Positions 18,337 through 27,177 of a stretch of 42,512 nt of DNA are shown here, piece after piece. Under the pieces are notes generated by a model. That model had not been told where the DNA came from. It saw only the letters and a program-made list of their open reading frames with translations, and searched no databases. Source of the stretch: Deltaproteobacteria bacterium. GTDB lineage: Bacteria; Desulfobacterota; Desulfobulbia; Desulfobulbales; SURF-16. Positions within the stretch are counted from its first letter, which is position 1, and each line of letters begins with the position of its first letter. The stretch spans positions 1-42,512 of the forward strand of contig JAJRUT010000019.1 of assembly GCA_024277655.1 (NCBI GenBank), given 5' to 3'. The position numbers were made by a program, and so were the translations under genes.

Positions 18337-18574
18337 TCTCAAAGGTTTTCCTGCGCCCCTCCCGCCCTAGCACAACAGACAGGGAAGTGAATACAGAAAC
18401 CGAATAGTATCAAAGTGACTCAAATAATTACGTTTTTCTGAGAACACTCAAAATTTTATTAAAACTGACCCAATAACGGATCCCACGCGACTATGCCCCT
18501 CCCAGCGTTTTTTGTCAAGTGGCGGGTGGCCTCAGCCCTTTCTAAAAAAAAGGCCATCTGGTAAACAGTGGGAT

Positions 18575-19156
18575 ATGAATCTTCACAAAAAAGACATTCC
18601 ATTGGACTCACTGGGGTTTGATATTGACTGTGTGGTGGCGGATACCATGGAGGCCTTTATTCGTCTGGCACATGAGGAGCATGGTATCACCGTTGTCCCT
18701 GAACAGATCACCCGTTTTAATGTTGAGGAATGCCTTGATATGGAGACGGCAATCGCCGATGGCATCTTCCACAAACTGATGGTTGACCCTATCGGTTATG
18801 GAATGAAGATGTTGCCGGGGGCAAGAAGAGTCCTACACAAGATCCAACACCATGCCCCCCTGACCTTTATCACGGCCCGGCCCGAGGAAGCCCCCATTGC
18901 CGACTGGCTCCGGCACGAGTTGGGTCAGCCAGCCACCGCCGATATGCAGATTATCGCCATGGGCGACCATGACGGCAAGGGGGAACATGTCAAGAGTCTT
19001 GGTATCAGTCACTTTATCGACGACCGGCACGAAACCTGTGAACATCTCGACACCAGAGACATCACCGCCATTGTCTACGACCAACCCTGGAACCACGGCA
19101 GACACCAGTTGTCTGTCGTCCGCAACTGGCAGGACATCCACGACTGCTGCTTTTAA
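18575..19156 (+). CDS. HAD-superfamily 5'-nucleotidase-like protein
   Basis: A 193-residue protein of the 5'(3')-deoxyribonucleotidase/NT5C-like HAD group. Motif I is GFDIDCVVADT with nucleophile D16 and acid D18. Motif II is FITARPEE, and motif IV is FIDDRHETCEHL. The cap is a short helical insert after motif I (HEEHGITVVPEQ to MVDPIGYGMKMLPGA). It probably dephosphorylates nucleotides or a similar small phosphate. ATG 18575 has only a weak GTGGGA before it; an open extension to 18512 exists but looks non-coding. It is divergent from pcnB across ~240 bp in which I see no other gene. Confidence 0.72.
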   Translation: MNLHKKDIPLDSLGFDIDCVVADTMEAFIRLAHEEHGITVVPEQITRFNVEECLDMETAIADGIFHKLMVDPIGYGMKMLPGARRVLHKIQHHAPLTFITARPEEAPIADWLRHELGQPATADMQIIAMGDHDGKGEHVKSLGISHFIDDRHETCEHLDTRDITAIVYDQPWNHGRHQLSVVRNWQDIHDCCF

Positions 19157-19195
19157 CGAAAGTGAGCGGCAACGGTTACAGCGACGGATGTTGAA

Positions 19196-19225
19196 CGTTA
19201 AAAGTTGGACGCTTGGAAGTTCCAA
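19196..19225 (+). repeat. GTTGAAC/GTTGGA-type repeat words
   Basis: GTTGAACGTT, GTTGGACG and TTGGAAGTT stand in a row here. The same words build the inverted repeat at 41237-41336, so this is a degraded or single-arm member of that repeat group. Confidence 0.6.
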
Positions 19226-19236
19226 AAAAAAACATC

Positions 19237-19271
19237 CACCCTTCACCCTTCACCCTTCACCCTTCACCCTT
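19237..19271 (+). repeat. 7-bp tandem repeat, five CACCCTT copies
   Basis: Five exact copies of CACCCTT run from 19237 to 19271, ending 10 bp before the ATG of the Nudix gene at 19282. There is no Shine-Dalgarno sequence between the repeat and the ATG. Confidence 0.95.
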
Positions 19272-19281
19272 CAAAAAAACC

Positions 19282-19704
19282 ATGCAATGCCCCAAATGCC
19301 ACCACCAGATCGAGACGTACAAAAACCCGGTTCCCACCGTTGATATCATCATTATATACAGGCAGGGTATCGTCCTCATAAAACGCCGGAACCCACCCCA
19401 CGGCTGGGCGCTACCAGGTGGGTTTGTCGATTACGGCGAGGATCTGGAGACAGCGGCCGGGCGGGAGGCCAAGGAAGAAACGGGGCTTGACATCAAACTG
19501 ACGGGGCAGTTTCACACCTATTCCGACCCGAGGCGCGACGCCCGCCTGCACACCATCACTACCGTCTACACTGCCACAGCAACCGGTACGCTTAGGGCTG
19601 GCGACGATGCGGCAGAGGCCAGGGTCTACAGCAGAGGCAACCTACCCCGACTCGTCTTTGATCATTACGCCATTCTTCAAGATTATTTTCAGCGTAATCC
19701 CTAA
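19282..19704 (+). CDS. Nudix hydrolase with N-terminal zinc-ribbon half
   Basis: A 140-residue pyrophosphatase acting on a nucleoside diphosphate linked to another group. The protein begins [16 protein letters not shown], a CxxC pair common in ADP-ribose/NADH-type Nudix proteins, here without a visible second CxxC. The Nudix box is complete: GFVDYGE, seven residues, then [24 protein letters not shown] precedes it, as expected. The tail [11 protein letters not shown] also fits the group. The start is at ATG 19282, right after a tandem repeat; an in-frame TTG at 19213 would run through the repeat. The substrate is unknown; housecleaning of nucleotides is likely. Confidence 0.88.
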   Translation: MQCPKCHHQIETYKNPVPTVDIIIIYRQGIVLIKRRNPPHGWALPGGFVDYGEDLETAAGREAKEETGLDIKLTGQFHTYSDPRRDARLHTITTVYTATATGTLRAGDDAAEARVYSRGNLPRLVFDHYAILQDYFQRNP

Positions 19705-19745
19705 AACTATCCCTGTCTCCTTAAGCAGAAATCCATAATTTTTGG

Positions 19746-19775
19746 TTGCTTTTTACATGTTGTCTTTGGTATAAG
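19746..19775 (+). promoter_or_regulatory. rpsA: probable rpsA promoter
   Basis: TTGCTT at 19746-19751 and TATAAG at 19770-19775 are 18 bp apart, which would give a leader of ~120 nt before the rpsA ATG. Confidence 0.45.
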
Positions 19776-19904
19776 ATCTCTTTTCCGCTCAATATCGGCA
19801 ATATGGCAGGTTCGACGTTTCAGCCTGATCCTGCCAAACCACTAACCACCGACACCAGAGCGCTCTTATTAATAAAGGTTAGAATCGTAAAAGGAACTTG
19901 TCCA

Positions 19905-21593
19905 ATGGGTAACACTCAAACCACAACAGAAACAGAAGAAATGAGTTTCGCAGAGCTTTTCAACTCTGACGAAATGGTCGTTGTATCCGTAGGTGATGTT
20001 GTTGAAGGCACAGTTATTGACCTGTCCGACAACTTTGCCATCGTAGACTGTGGCGACAAATCTGAAAGTGAAATCCTCCTTTCAGAATTCAAAAATGACG
20101 GTGAAAACGTTGAAGTCAACATCGGTGACGTTTTTGACGTCTTCGTTGAACGGCGTGAAGCAGAAGGCGGACTCCGCCTCTCCCGCGAAAAGGCCATCGG
20201 CATCAAGGTCTGGGAAGATATTGCCAATATTCAGGAAGAAGACGGCACCATTCCTGGACGCATTGACAACCGCGTTAAGGGTGGTCTCTCCGTTGATATC
20301 GGCGTTCCGGCCTTCCTCCCCTACTCACAAATTGATCTTCGTCCAGTTAAAGACCTCGATGCCTTAATCGGCGAGTCCTTTGACTTCAAGATTTTAAAAT
20401 ATAATAAGAAACGCAACAACGTTGTTATTTCTCGCCGTGCCATCCTCGAAGAGGCCCGCCAGAAACTGCGCGAAGAGATGCGTTCCACCCTGCAGGAAAA
20501 TGCGATTGTTTCCGGCTCTATCACCAACATTACCGATTACGGTATCTTCATTGACCTTGGTGGTCTTGACGGACTCTGTCACATCACCGATCTTTCCTGG
20601 GGCCGTGTTTCCCATCCATCCAAGCTGTTTAAGGTTGGTGAGGAAGTTGAAGTCAAGATCCTTAAATTTGACAAGGACACCGACAAGGTATCCCTCGGCA
20701 TCAAGCAGCTCAAAGAAGACCCATGGGCCACCGTCGCTGACCGTTACCCCATTGGCGATAAGACAACTGGTAAGGTTGTTTCCATCACCGACTATGGTGT
20801 CTTTGCTGAACTTGAAGAAGGCGTTGAAGGTCTTATTCACGTCTCTGAAATGTCCTGGTCCAAAAAAACCCGCCACCCATCCAAGATCGTTACCGTTGGC
20901 GACAAGGTGGATGTTGCTGTTCTCAATATTGATGTTGATGCCAAGCGTATCTCCCTCGGTATGAAGCAGCTGCAACCTAATCCCTGGGATCTCGTCACCG
21001 AGAACTACCCGGTTGGTGCCATCATCGAAGGCAAGGTCAAGAATATCACTGACTTTGGTATTTTCATCGGTATCGAAGAGGGTATTGACGGTCTGATCCA
21101 CGTATCCGATCTTTCCTGGACCGAACGGATCAAGCATCCTTCAGAGAAATTTGCCAAAGGCGACACCATTCAGGCAGCTGTACTGAAAATTGATCGTGAA
21201 AATGAGCGTTTCTCCCTCGGCATCAAGCAACTTGAGCCAGATCCATGGCAAACCACCATTGAGACCCATCCTTTAGGATCAAAACTTGAAGGTAAAATCA
21301 CCAATGTTACCGACTTCGGTATCTTTGTTGAGGTTCAGGAAGGCATTGAAGGTCTTATTCATGTTTCCGAGATCTCCACCGAGAAAATCTCCACCCCTGT
21401 GGGAATTTACAACGTGGGTGACACCATTGAAGCCAAGGTCATCAATGTTTCTGCCAAGGAACGTAAGATTGGCCTGTCAATCAAGGCTCTCACCAGTCCT
21501 GATGCTGATTACGGCGATTACAAGAAGGAAGCATCAAACGAACCTTCCACCTTTGGTGATCTGTTGCAATCCAAGATGGACGACGATAAGTAG
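19905..21593 (+). CDS. rpsA: 30S ribosomal protein S1
   Basis: S1 binds mRNA on the 30S subunit and helps unfold it for initiation. The ATG at 19905 has AAAAGGA nine bases upstream and gives 562 residues (E. coli 557). Six S1/OB domains can be counted. The first two are divergent (GDVVEGTVIDLSDNFAIVDCG; GGLSVDIGVPAFLPYSQID). Four regular ones follow with the pattern G.I.ITDYGIFIDLGGLDGLCHITDLSW, each ending in KxSLGIKQL.PDPW. An acidic N-terminal stretch (TTTETEEMSFAELF) and a flexible C-terminal tail are present. The upstream open frame to 19746 is leader, not protein. Long minus-strand open frames inside the gene are shadows. Confidence 0.97.
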   Translation: MGNTQTTTETEEMSFAELFNSDEMVVVSVGDVVEGTVIDLSDNFAIVDCGDKSESEILLSEFKNDGENVEVNIGDVFDVFVERREAEGGLRLSREKAIGIKVWEDIANIQEEDGTIPGRIDNRVKGGLSVDIGVPAFLPYSQIDLRPVKDLDALIGESFDFKILKYNKKRNNVVISRRAILEEARQKLREEMRSTLQENAIVSGSITNITDYGIFIDLGGLDGLCHITDLSWGRVSHPSKLFKVGEEVEVKILKFDKDTDKVSLGIKQLKEDPWATVADRYPIGDKTTGKVVSITDYGVFAELEEGVEGLIHVSEMSWSKKTRHPSKIVTVGDKVDVAVLNIDVDAKRISLGMKQLQPNPWDLVTENYPVGAIIEGKVKNITDFGIFIGIEEGIDGLIHVSDLSWTERIKHPSEKFAKGDTIQAAVLKIDRENERFSLGIKQLEPDPWQTTIETHPLGSKLEGKITNVTDFGIFVEVQEGIEGLIHVSEISTEKISTPVGIYNVGDTIEAKVINVSAKERKIGLSIKALTSPDADYGDYKKEASNEPSTFGDLLQSKMDDDK

Positions 21594-21623
21594 TTTTTTT
21601 TAGGCAGGAGATAAAGAAGGTAA

Positions 21624-21720
21624 AGAATATAGAGGAGATAGGGAAGAGAACGATTGTCAGCCTGAGCTGATGTCATTTAATTCCTTACATCCTTTACATT
21701 CTTTATCTCCTCTATATTCT
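21624..21720. repeat. perfect 17-bp inverted repeat between rpsA and sppA
   Basis: AGAATATAGAGGAGATA at 21624-21640 is the exact reverse complement of 21704-21720, with a 63-nt loop that itself contains TCAGC-CTGA-GCTGA. Purine-rich words (AGGAGATAAAGAA) flank the left arm and their complements flank the right arm. A T-run right after the rpsA stop has no stem in front of it, so this large hairpin may be the 3' structure of the rpsA transcript. Confidence 0.8.
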
Positions 21721-21743
21721 GTTCACTTCCCCCAGGTCATGCC

Positions 21744-22688
21744 ATGCCTACGACACCTGCATTTACCACCCGCCACCCCTTCTTCACGGGCTTTATCTTT
21801 ATGTCCATGTTCGGGGTTATTTTTTTTGCAGGACTCTCCTACCTTATCACCAAGGTAGCTTCACAGTCTGACCCTTTTTTGACCAGAACAGCAGATGGCA
21901 TCGGTGTCATTGACGTTAAGGGAATGATCACAGACACTGAAGGCCTCTTGCGCAACATTCAGCTTTTCCGTCAGGAAGAGACCATTAAAGCGGTGGTGAT
22001 CCGCATTGATAGTCCTGGTGGTGCCGTTGGTGCATCCCAGGAACTTTTTACCGAAATCAAACGACTGGGCAGGGACAAGCCCGTGGTGGCCTCCCTTGGC
22101 TCCGTTGCTGCATCAGGCGGATTTTACGCCGCCATCGGTGCTGACAAGATTGTCGCCTCCCCTGGGACACTCACCGGTTCCATGGGTGTCATTATGAAGT
22201 TCCCCAATTTGGAAGAGATCTTCCAGAAAATCGGTTACAGGAGCGAGACCATCAAGAGTGGCAAATTTAAGGATATTGGTGCCACAGATCGCACCATTAC
22301 ACCTGAGGAACGCGCCCTGCTACAGGACGTTATCGACACCGTTCATCGCCAATTTATTACCGATATTGCCGAATCCAGGGCCTTAACCGTTGCCGAGGTA
22401 ACTAAGGTTGCCGACGGTCGTATCTTCTCTGGGGAACAGGCCAAAGAGCTTGGCCTGATTGATGAACTTGGCAATTTTAACGATGCCATCTTACTGGCAG
22501 CTAAACTTGCCGAAATGGACACCAGCTCTTTCCCGGAACTGGTATACCCCCCCAAAGATGCCGTAGGTTTCCTCAGCACCCTACTTAGCACGACAAAACT
22601 AAACCTGTTTGGCACCCTGCAACGCATGCAACCACAACTTGCCTACGAGTGGAACGGTTCAGCCTCCCTCACCGGCCAGATAAAATAA
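21744..22688 (+). CDS. sppA: signal peptide peptidase SppA, short form
   Basis: A membrane-bound serine protease that degrades leftover signal peptides and some other membrane peptides. The 314-residue protein has one N-terminal helix (GFIFMSMFGVIFFAGLSYLI, ~16-36) and a single S49 protease domain facing the periplasm. IRIDSPGGAVGASQEL leads to nucleophile S124 in VAASGGFY; the general base is most likely K176 in KSGKFKDIG, 52 residues later as in B. subtilis SppA. SPGTLTGSMGVI and RIFSGEQAKELGLID are also typical. The single-domain length separates it from the double-domain E. coli protein. It starts at ATG 21744, which has AGG eight bases upstream. Confidence 0.93.
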   Translation: MPTTPAFTTRHPFFTGFIFMSMFGVIFFAGLSYLITKVASQSDPFLTRTADGIGVIDVKGMITDTEGLLRNIQLFRQEETIKAVVIRIDSPGGAVGASQELFTEIKRLGRDKPVVASLGSVAASGGFYAAIGADKIVASPGTLTGSMGVIMKFPNLEEIFQKIGYRSETIKSGKFKDIGATDRTITPEERALLQDVIDTVHRQFITDIAESRALTVAEVTKVADGRIFSGEQAKELGLIDELGNFNDAILLAAKLAEMDTSSFPELVYPPKDAVGFLSTLLSTTKLNLFGTLQRMQPQLAYEWNGSASLTGQIK

Positions 22689-22803
22689 TCTGAGCCAATT
22701 TTAGACCTTGCAGGCAAATTGAAGCTGTGGCATATTTCCAAGCGTTATAAGTATTTAACCTAACGTACTTTTGAGATATTTACATATAGAGAGAGATGGA
22801 CAA

Positions 22804-23088
22804 ATGTTAAAAAGAGATCTTGTTGATGCAGTATCAAACCAGATGGACGGATACCTGAAAAAAGATGTGGGCCAAGCCATCGATATCATGCTTGATTCCA
22901 TCGCCGAAGCCCTAGAAGAGGAACGCCGAGTTGAGATCAGGGGTTTTGGTAGCTTCTCTATACGCCACCGCAAGGCCAGGTCAACAAAAAACCCCCGAAC
23001 CGGCAAGATCATGCATATTCCACCCCGAAAAACTATTCATTTTACCATGAGTAAATCGCTGAAAGACCCACTGGTGAAAAAGGGGTAG
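22804..23088 (+). CDS. DNA-bending protein of the HU/IHF family, IHF-beta-like
   Basis: A 94-residue DNABII protein. Helical part MLKRDLVDAVSNQM to AEALEEERRVEIRGFGSFS, then the beta arms with the conserved KNPRTGK proline that intercalates in DNA, then HFTMSKSLKDPL. The block RRVEIRGFGSFS with RHRKAR is closer to IHF subunits than to HU, but the subunit cannot be named with certainty. ATG 22804 is preferred: it opens the family N-terminus and follows a purine-rich GAGAGATGGA. An in-frame upstream start at 22771 adds 11 unconserved residues. No terminator is visible in the 43-bp gap to the convergent Sua5 gene. Confidence 0.9.
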   Translation: MLKRDLVDAVSNQMDGYLKKDVGQAIDIMLDSIAEALEEERRVEIRGFGSFSIRHRKARSTKNPRTGKIMHIPPRKTIHFTMSKSLKDPLVKKG

Positions 23089-23131
23089 CCCAGAAGGGAA
23101 CGCTAACTACACCTGAAAGCACCTAGGCTGA

Positions 23132-23737
23132 TTAATAAAAGATAGAAATATCGCCTTTGCCCTCACGGAGAATCTCCGGCGTATCGCGGATGAGAGAAAC
23201 AACAGACGAAGGGGAAGGAAAAACATCACCACCATCAATAATTTCATCCACCTGATTACCGAACAACAACTCAACCTCATAGGCCGAGCAAGGTTGTTCT
23301 TCATCGGTTTTTGCAGCACTGGTGGTAACGATGGGATGGCCAAGGGACTCCACAAGCATCTTGCAAATGGGGTTATCAGGCACACGGATTCCCACAGTTT
23401 TTTGCTTGGTGATCATGATTTTTGGCACAATCTTCATGGTTGGTAAAACAAAGGTATAGGCACCCGGCAGATTTTTTTTCATAATCCGGTAGGCGCTGTT
23501 GGACAGGTGACAGTAGGTACTTACCCTTTTTAGGCTACAGCACATAAAACTAAAGGGTTTCTTTTTTGGCCTGTTTTTTATTTGATGCAAACGCTTCACG
23601 GCTTTTTGATTGAAGATATCACAGCCGATACCATACATTGTGTCGGTTGGATAACAGACGATTCCACCCCGTTTAAGAATTTCTACGGCCTGATCAATTA
23701 AGCGTTGTTGGGGGTTTTCAGCATTAATATATAACAT
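23132..23737 (-). CDS. Sua5/YciO/YrdC-type threonylcarbamoyl-AMP synthase family protein
   Basis: Proteins of this family make threonylcarbamoyl-AMP from Thr, bicarbonate and ATP for the t6A37 tRNA modification. The 201-residue protein shows GGIVCYPTDTMYGIGCD, RLHQIKNRPKKKPFSFM (the KxR..K binding site), a LPGAYTFVLP strand, TVGIRVPDNP and TTSAA. A C-terminal Sua5 domain is absent, so it is of the short YrdC/YciO size. RPKKKPFSFMC looks more like the YciO subgroup; a true TsaC role is therefore likely but not certain. The ATG at 23737 has AGAAGAG upstream. The gene is single, opposite to guaB. Confidence 0.88.
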   Translation of the reverse strand: MLYINAENPQQRLIDQAVEILKRGGIVCYPTDTMYGIGCDIFNQKAVKRLHQIKNRPKKKPFSFMCCSLKRVSTYCHLSNSAYRIMKKNLPGAYTFVLPTMKIVPKIMITKQKTVGIRVPDNPICKMLVESLGHPIVTTSAAKTDEEQPCSAYEVELLFGNQVDEIIDGGDVFPSPSSVVSLIRDTPEILREGKGDISIFY

Positions 23738-23767
23738 AAGGGACTCTTCTAATTTCTTAACGATAAT

Positions 23768-23801
23768 GGCCTGCTTTGTCCGGCAGGCCTTTTCTTTTTT
23801 T
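23768..23801 (+). terminator. plus-strand terminator upstream of guaB
   Basis: GGCCTGC at 23768-23774 pairs with GCAGGCC at 23783-23789 (8-nt loop), followed by TTTTCTTTTTTT. It points in plus direction although the gene to its left is on the minus strand. It lies before, not after, the guaB promoter, so it would stop transcripts that come through from the IHF-like gene. Confidence 0.85.
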
Positions 23802-23818
23802 CGTGTTTTATTACTAGG

Positions 23819-23847
23819 TTGTCAACTAAATAAAAAAAACATATACT
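23819..23847 (+). promoter_or_regulatory. guaB: sigma70 promoter of guaB
   Basis: TTGTCA at 23819-23824 and TATACT at 23842-23847 with exactly 17 bp between them. The predicted start near 23854 leaves a ~30-nt leader before the guaB ATG. Confidence 0.72.
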
Positions 23848-23883
23848 TAAATACTTTTCCAAGTTTACTCAATAGGGGCGACC

Positions 23884-25335
23884 ATGCTATCTGAAAAAAT
23901 TGAACATGCCTACACTTTTGATGATCTCCTCCTTATGCCATGTGCCTCTAAGGTGCTACCCAATGAGGTTGATCTCACCAGTCAACTCACCCGAAACATC
24001 TGGATCAACCTGCCCATAATCGGTGCGGCAATGGACTCCGTAACCGAACACCGTACGGCGATTTGCCTTGCCCGTGAAGGCGGAATTGGCATCATCCATA
24101 AAAACATGACCCTGGAGGAACAGATCCTCGAAGTAAAGCGGGTAAAAAAATCTGAATCAGGGATGATTATCGACCCAGTAACAACCACCGAGAATTCTAC
24201 GGTGGCCGACGTCCAGCAGATCATGCGTGAGTTTCATATTTCCGGCGTCCCCGTAGTACGAGGCATAAAACTAGTTGGCATTGTCACCAATCGCGACCTG
24301 CGCTTTGTCTCCCACCAGGACCTTAGGGTCAAGGATGTTATGACCAGCAAAAACCTGGTCACGGCCAAGGCGGGCATCAGTTTTGAGCAATCCAAGGCCA
24401 GACTGCATGAACATCGAATTGAAAAGCTTCTTATCGTTGACGACGACGGTGGACTGCAAGGCCTTATTACCATTAAGGACCTTGAGAAGATCAAGAAATA
24501 TCCCAATTCCACCAAGGATGATCTCGGTCGCCTGCGTGTTGGTGCCGCAATCGGCATAGGAACGCCCATGGAATCCATTGAACAACTGATGGCAGCAGGG
24601 GTTGATGTCCTTGGTCTTGACTCGGCCCATGGCCATTCACATAATGTCCTAAGCACCTTAAAAGAGATCAAGGCAACCTTCCCTGAAGTGCAGGTTATTG
24701 CTGGAAACGTTGCCACTGCAGATGGCACCACCGCCCTCATTGAAGCGGGAGCCGATGCGGTCAAGGTCGGAGTTGGCCCAGGTTCAATCTGCACCACCAG
24801 AATTGTCGCCGGCGTTGGTGTACCACAACTATCAGCAATTTACAACTGTGCCCAGGTCGCCAAGAAACATGGCGTGCCCATTATTGGTGACGGCGGAATC
24901 AAACATTCCGGTGACATTACCAAGGCCATTGGCATGGGAGCCTGTACCATCATGGCAGGGTCGCTGTTTGCAGGGACCGACGAAGCACCGGGCGACACCT
25001 TTCTCTATCAGGGTCGAACCTACAAGGGCTACCGGGGAATGGGATCACTGGGTGCCATGAAGAAGGGTAGTTCCGACCGTTATTTTCAGGAAAAATCGGC
25101 CAAACACGTCCCGGAAGGTATTGAAGGCAAGGTACACTACAAAGGCTCCCTGGTTGATATCATCTATCAACTCATGGGTGGCCTGCGCTCCGGAATGGGC
25201 TACGTTGGTGCGGCCAGGGTCGACGAGTTACAAAAGAAGGCAAAATTCGTCAAGATCAGCCCGGCCGGCCTTAAAGAGAGCCATGTCCATGATGTTATTA
25301 TTACCAAAGAGGCACCGAATTACAGGATGGGATAA
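23884..25335 (+). CDS. guaB: inosine-5'-monophosphate dehydrogenase
   Basis: Oxidises IMP to XMP with NAD, the first step toward GMP. The 483 residues show the TIM barrel ([29 protein letters not shown]) and, at ~95-205, two CBS domains ([39 protein letters not shown]). The catalytic loop is [15 protein letters not shown] with C303; the flap and mobile loop are [13 protein letters not shown] and the nearby [11 protein letters not shown]. The [12 protein letters not shown] block near the end is also present. Its own promoter (23819-23847) is clear. guaA follows 120 bp later, with a hairpin repeat in the gap. Confidence 0.97.
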   Translation: MLSEKIEHAYTFDDLLLMPCASKVLPNEVDLTSQLTRNIWINLPIIGAAMDSVTEHRTAICLAREGGIGIIHKNMTLEEQILEVKRVKKSESGMIIDPVTTTENSTVADVQQIMREFHISGVPVVRGIKLVGIVTNRDLRFVSHQDLRVKDVMTSKNLVTAKAGISFEQSKARLHEHRIEKLLIVDDDGGLQGLITIKDLEKIKKYPNSTKDDLGRLRVGAAIGIGTPMESIEQLMAAGVDVLGLDSAHGHSHNVLSTLKEIKATFPEVQVIAGNVATADGTTALIEAGADAVKVGVGPGSICTTRIVAGVGVPQLSAIYNCAQVAKKHGVPIIGDGGIKHSGDITKAIGMGACTIMAGSLFAGTDEAPGDTFLYQGRTYKGYRGMGSLGAMKKGSSDRYFQEKSAKHVPEGIEGKVHYKGSLVDIIYQLMGGLRSGMGYVGAARVDELQKKAKFVKISPAGLKESHVHDVIITKEAPNYRMG

Positions 25336-25360
25336 AAAGCAGAAGATAGAGAAGATACAG

Positions 25361-25393
25361 GAAGATAAAGATTCATCACCCTTCTTTATCTTC
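25361..25393. repeat. hairpin repeat between guaB and guaA
   Basis: GAAGATAAAGA at 25361-25371 is the exact reverse complement of 25383-25393, loop 11 nt, in a purine/pyrimidine-skewed stretch (25336-25415). The words resemble those of the 21624-21720 repeat. It may attenuate guaB-guaA read-through. Confidence 0.7.
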
Positions 25394-25455
25394 TTTAATT
25401 CTTTATATTCCAGCTCAGAAATACCAAACAATAATTTATCACAAAGACTCCAAAT

Positions 25456-27006
25456 ATGAACATCCATAGCGAAAAAATAATCATCGTTGATTTCGGTTCC
25501 CAAACCACCCAACTTATTGCCCGACGTGTGCGAGAGCATAAGGTGTATTGCGAGATCCACCCCTACACCACCGAACTTGCCACCATCCTTAAGCATAAGC
25601 CAACCGGCATCATTCTCTCCGGCGGGCCATGCTCGGTGTATGACAAAGATGCGCCATCCATTGATGCAGCGATCTTTGCCCAGAACATCCCCATCCTCGG
25701 CATCTGCTACGGCGCCCAGCTTATGATTCAATCCATGGGTGGTGTGGTGGAAAAGGCAGACAAACGCGAATTTGGTAAATCCCATATTGACATAAAGTTT
25801 GATGGTGGCCTGTTTGCCGGGCTTGAAAATGCTGAAACATCCCTCCAGGTGTGGATGAGCCACGGTGATCGCATCGAAAAACTTCCAGAAGGGTTTACAG
25901 TTTCAGCCGAGAGCGAACACTCACCCTTTGCCGCCATTCGTCACACCGAAAAGAATCTAATGGGCGTACAATTCCACCCGGAGGTTGCCCATACCCTTAT
26001 AGGTAGTGATATCCTGAAAAACTTCCTGTTCGGCATCTGCAAATGTGAAGGTAACTGGACCATGGGTTCCTTTGTCGACACCACGGTTGAGGCCATCCGT
26101 AAAAAGGTCGGTTCAGACCAGGTATTATGTGCCCTCTCCGGCGGCGTTGACTCTGCCGTGACAGCAGCACTCATCCACAAGGCAATCGGCGACCAACTCA
26201 CCTGTATTTATGTAAACAATGGCCTGATGCGTACCGGAGAAACCGGTTCCCTGCTTAAGTTTTTCGATGAAACCACCAAGCTGAAGGTTATTGATATTGA
26301 TGCTGAGGACTATTTTCTCAGCGAGCTTGCCGGAGTGGTAGATCCTGAAATAAAACGTAAGAAAATCGGTTACGGCTTTATTAAAATATTTGAAGAAGAG
26401 GCAAAAAAACTGGGCGATATCAAATACCTTGCCCAGGGAACCCTGTATCCTGATGTCATTGAGTCTGTGGCTCTTGCCGGTGCCACCGTGATTAAGTCGC
26501 ACCATAATGTCGGCGGCCTGCCAGACATTATGAAGCTTGACCTGATCGAGCCGTTACGGGAGTTATTTAAAGACGAGGTGCGCCTGTTAGGCCTTGAACT
26601 TGGCCTGCCGGATGAGGCCGTGTTCCGCCAGCCCTTTCCTGGCCCTGGGCTTGGTATCCGCATCATGGGTGAAATCACCGGCGACCGCCTTGACATCCTC
26701 AGAAAGGCGGATGTTATTGTCCTTGAAGAGATGAAATCAAGCGGTTGGTATGGCAAGGTATGGCAATCATTCGCCGTACTTCTGCCCATCCAGACCGTAG
26801 GTGTCATGGGGGATGAACGCACCTACGAGCACGTTATCGCCCTGCGCTGTGTGGATAGTCTTGACGCCATGACTGCTGACTGGTCAAGGTTACCTTACGA
26901 TCTCATTGGTCGTATATCCAACCGAATTATCAACGAGGTGGTAGGGGTGAACCGGGTGGTGCTGGATGTATCATCCAAGCCACCAGCAACCATTGAGTGG
27001 GAATAA
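25456..27006 (+). CDS. guaA: GMP synthase (glutamine-hydrolysing)
   Basis: Converts XMP to GMP with ATP and glutamine. The 516-residue protein has the class I amidotransferase domain with nucleophile C84 in GICYGAQ and H174/E176 in FHPEVAHT. The ATP-pyrophosphatase domain follows with the P-loop ALSGGVDSAVTAAL, and then the dimerisation domain with RQPFPGPGLGIRI and the closing KPPATIEWE. All family landmarks are intact. It follows guaB on the same strand and the two act in sequence. The ATG at 25456 lies after CAAATATG with a weak ribosome site; no other start fits the domain. Confidence 0.98.
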   Translation: MNIHSEKIIIVDFGSQTTQLIARRVREHKVYCEIHPYTTELATILKHKPTGIILSGGPCSVYDKDAPSIDAAIFAQNIPILGICYGAQLMIQSMGGVVEKADKREFGKSHIDIKFDGGLFAGLENAETSLQVWMSHGDRIEKLPEGFTVSAESEHSPFAAIRHTEKNLMGVQFHPEVAHTLIGSDILKNFLFGICKCEGNWTMGSFVDTTVEAIRKKVGSDQVLCALSGGVDSAVTAALIHKAIGDQLTCIYVNNGLMRTGETGSLLKFFDETTKLKVIDIDAEDYFLSELAGVVDPEIKRKKIGYGFIKIFEEEAKKLGDIKYLAQGTLYPDVIESVALAGATVIKSHHNVGGLPDIMKLDLIEPLRELFKDEVRLLGLELGLPDEAVFRQPFPGPGLGIRIMGEITGDRLDILRKADVIVLEEMKSSGWYGKVWQSFAVLLPIQTVGVMGDERTYEHVIALRCVDSLDAMTADWSRLPYDLIGRISNRIINEVVGVNRVVLDVSSKPPATIEWE

Positions 27007-27010
27007 CAAC

Positions 27011-27142
27011 TTGAGAATTCAGGAGACGACAAAAAAACTTAAAAAAATCAGAATTCTGGAGCAACGTTTACCCAGCCGTTATCGTGGATAAAAAGTAAAC
27101 ACCTTCTCCAAGTTCTCAAATTATCAAATCCTGAATTCTGAT
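27011..27142. repeat. nested inverted repeat after guaA
   Basis: GAATTCAGGA at 27014-27023 pairs with TCCTGAATTC at 27129-27138. ATCAGAATTC at 27047-27056 pairs with GAATTCTGAT at 27133-27142, and TTGAGAA at 27011-27017 pairs with TTCTCAA at 27113-27119. These pairings compete, so alternative folds are possible. Same word family as 7301-7369. Confidence 0.7.
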
Positions 27143-27177
27143 CACAAACCAAAAACCTTAAAAAAAAACTTATCGCC

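Noticed and set aside
17761..18390. 209-codon plus-strand open frame opposite pcnB
   Set aside because: Lies inside a well-supported gene on the other strand; the protein shows no domain and no ribosome site is present.
19237..19271. CRISPR array
   Set aside because: Units are 7 bp with no spacers; it is a simple tandem repeat.
20394..21137. 247-codon minus-strand open frame opposite rpsA
   Set aside because: Mirror of the repeated S1 codon pattern; the plus strand is clearly coding.
23768..23883. Purine riboswitch or attenuator in the guaB leader
   Set aside because: The terminator lies upstream of the clear guaB promoter, and no purine aptamer pattern is present in the short leader.
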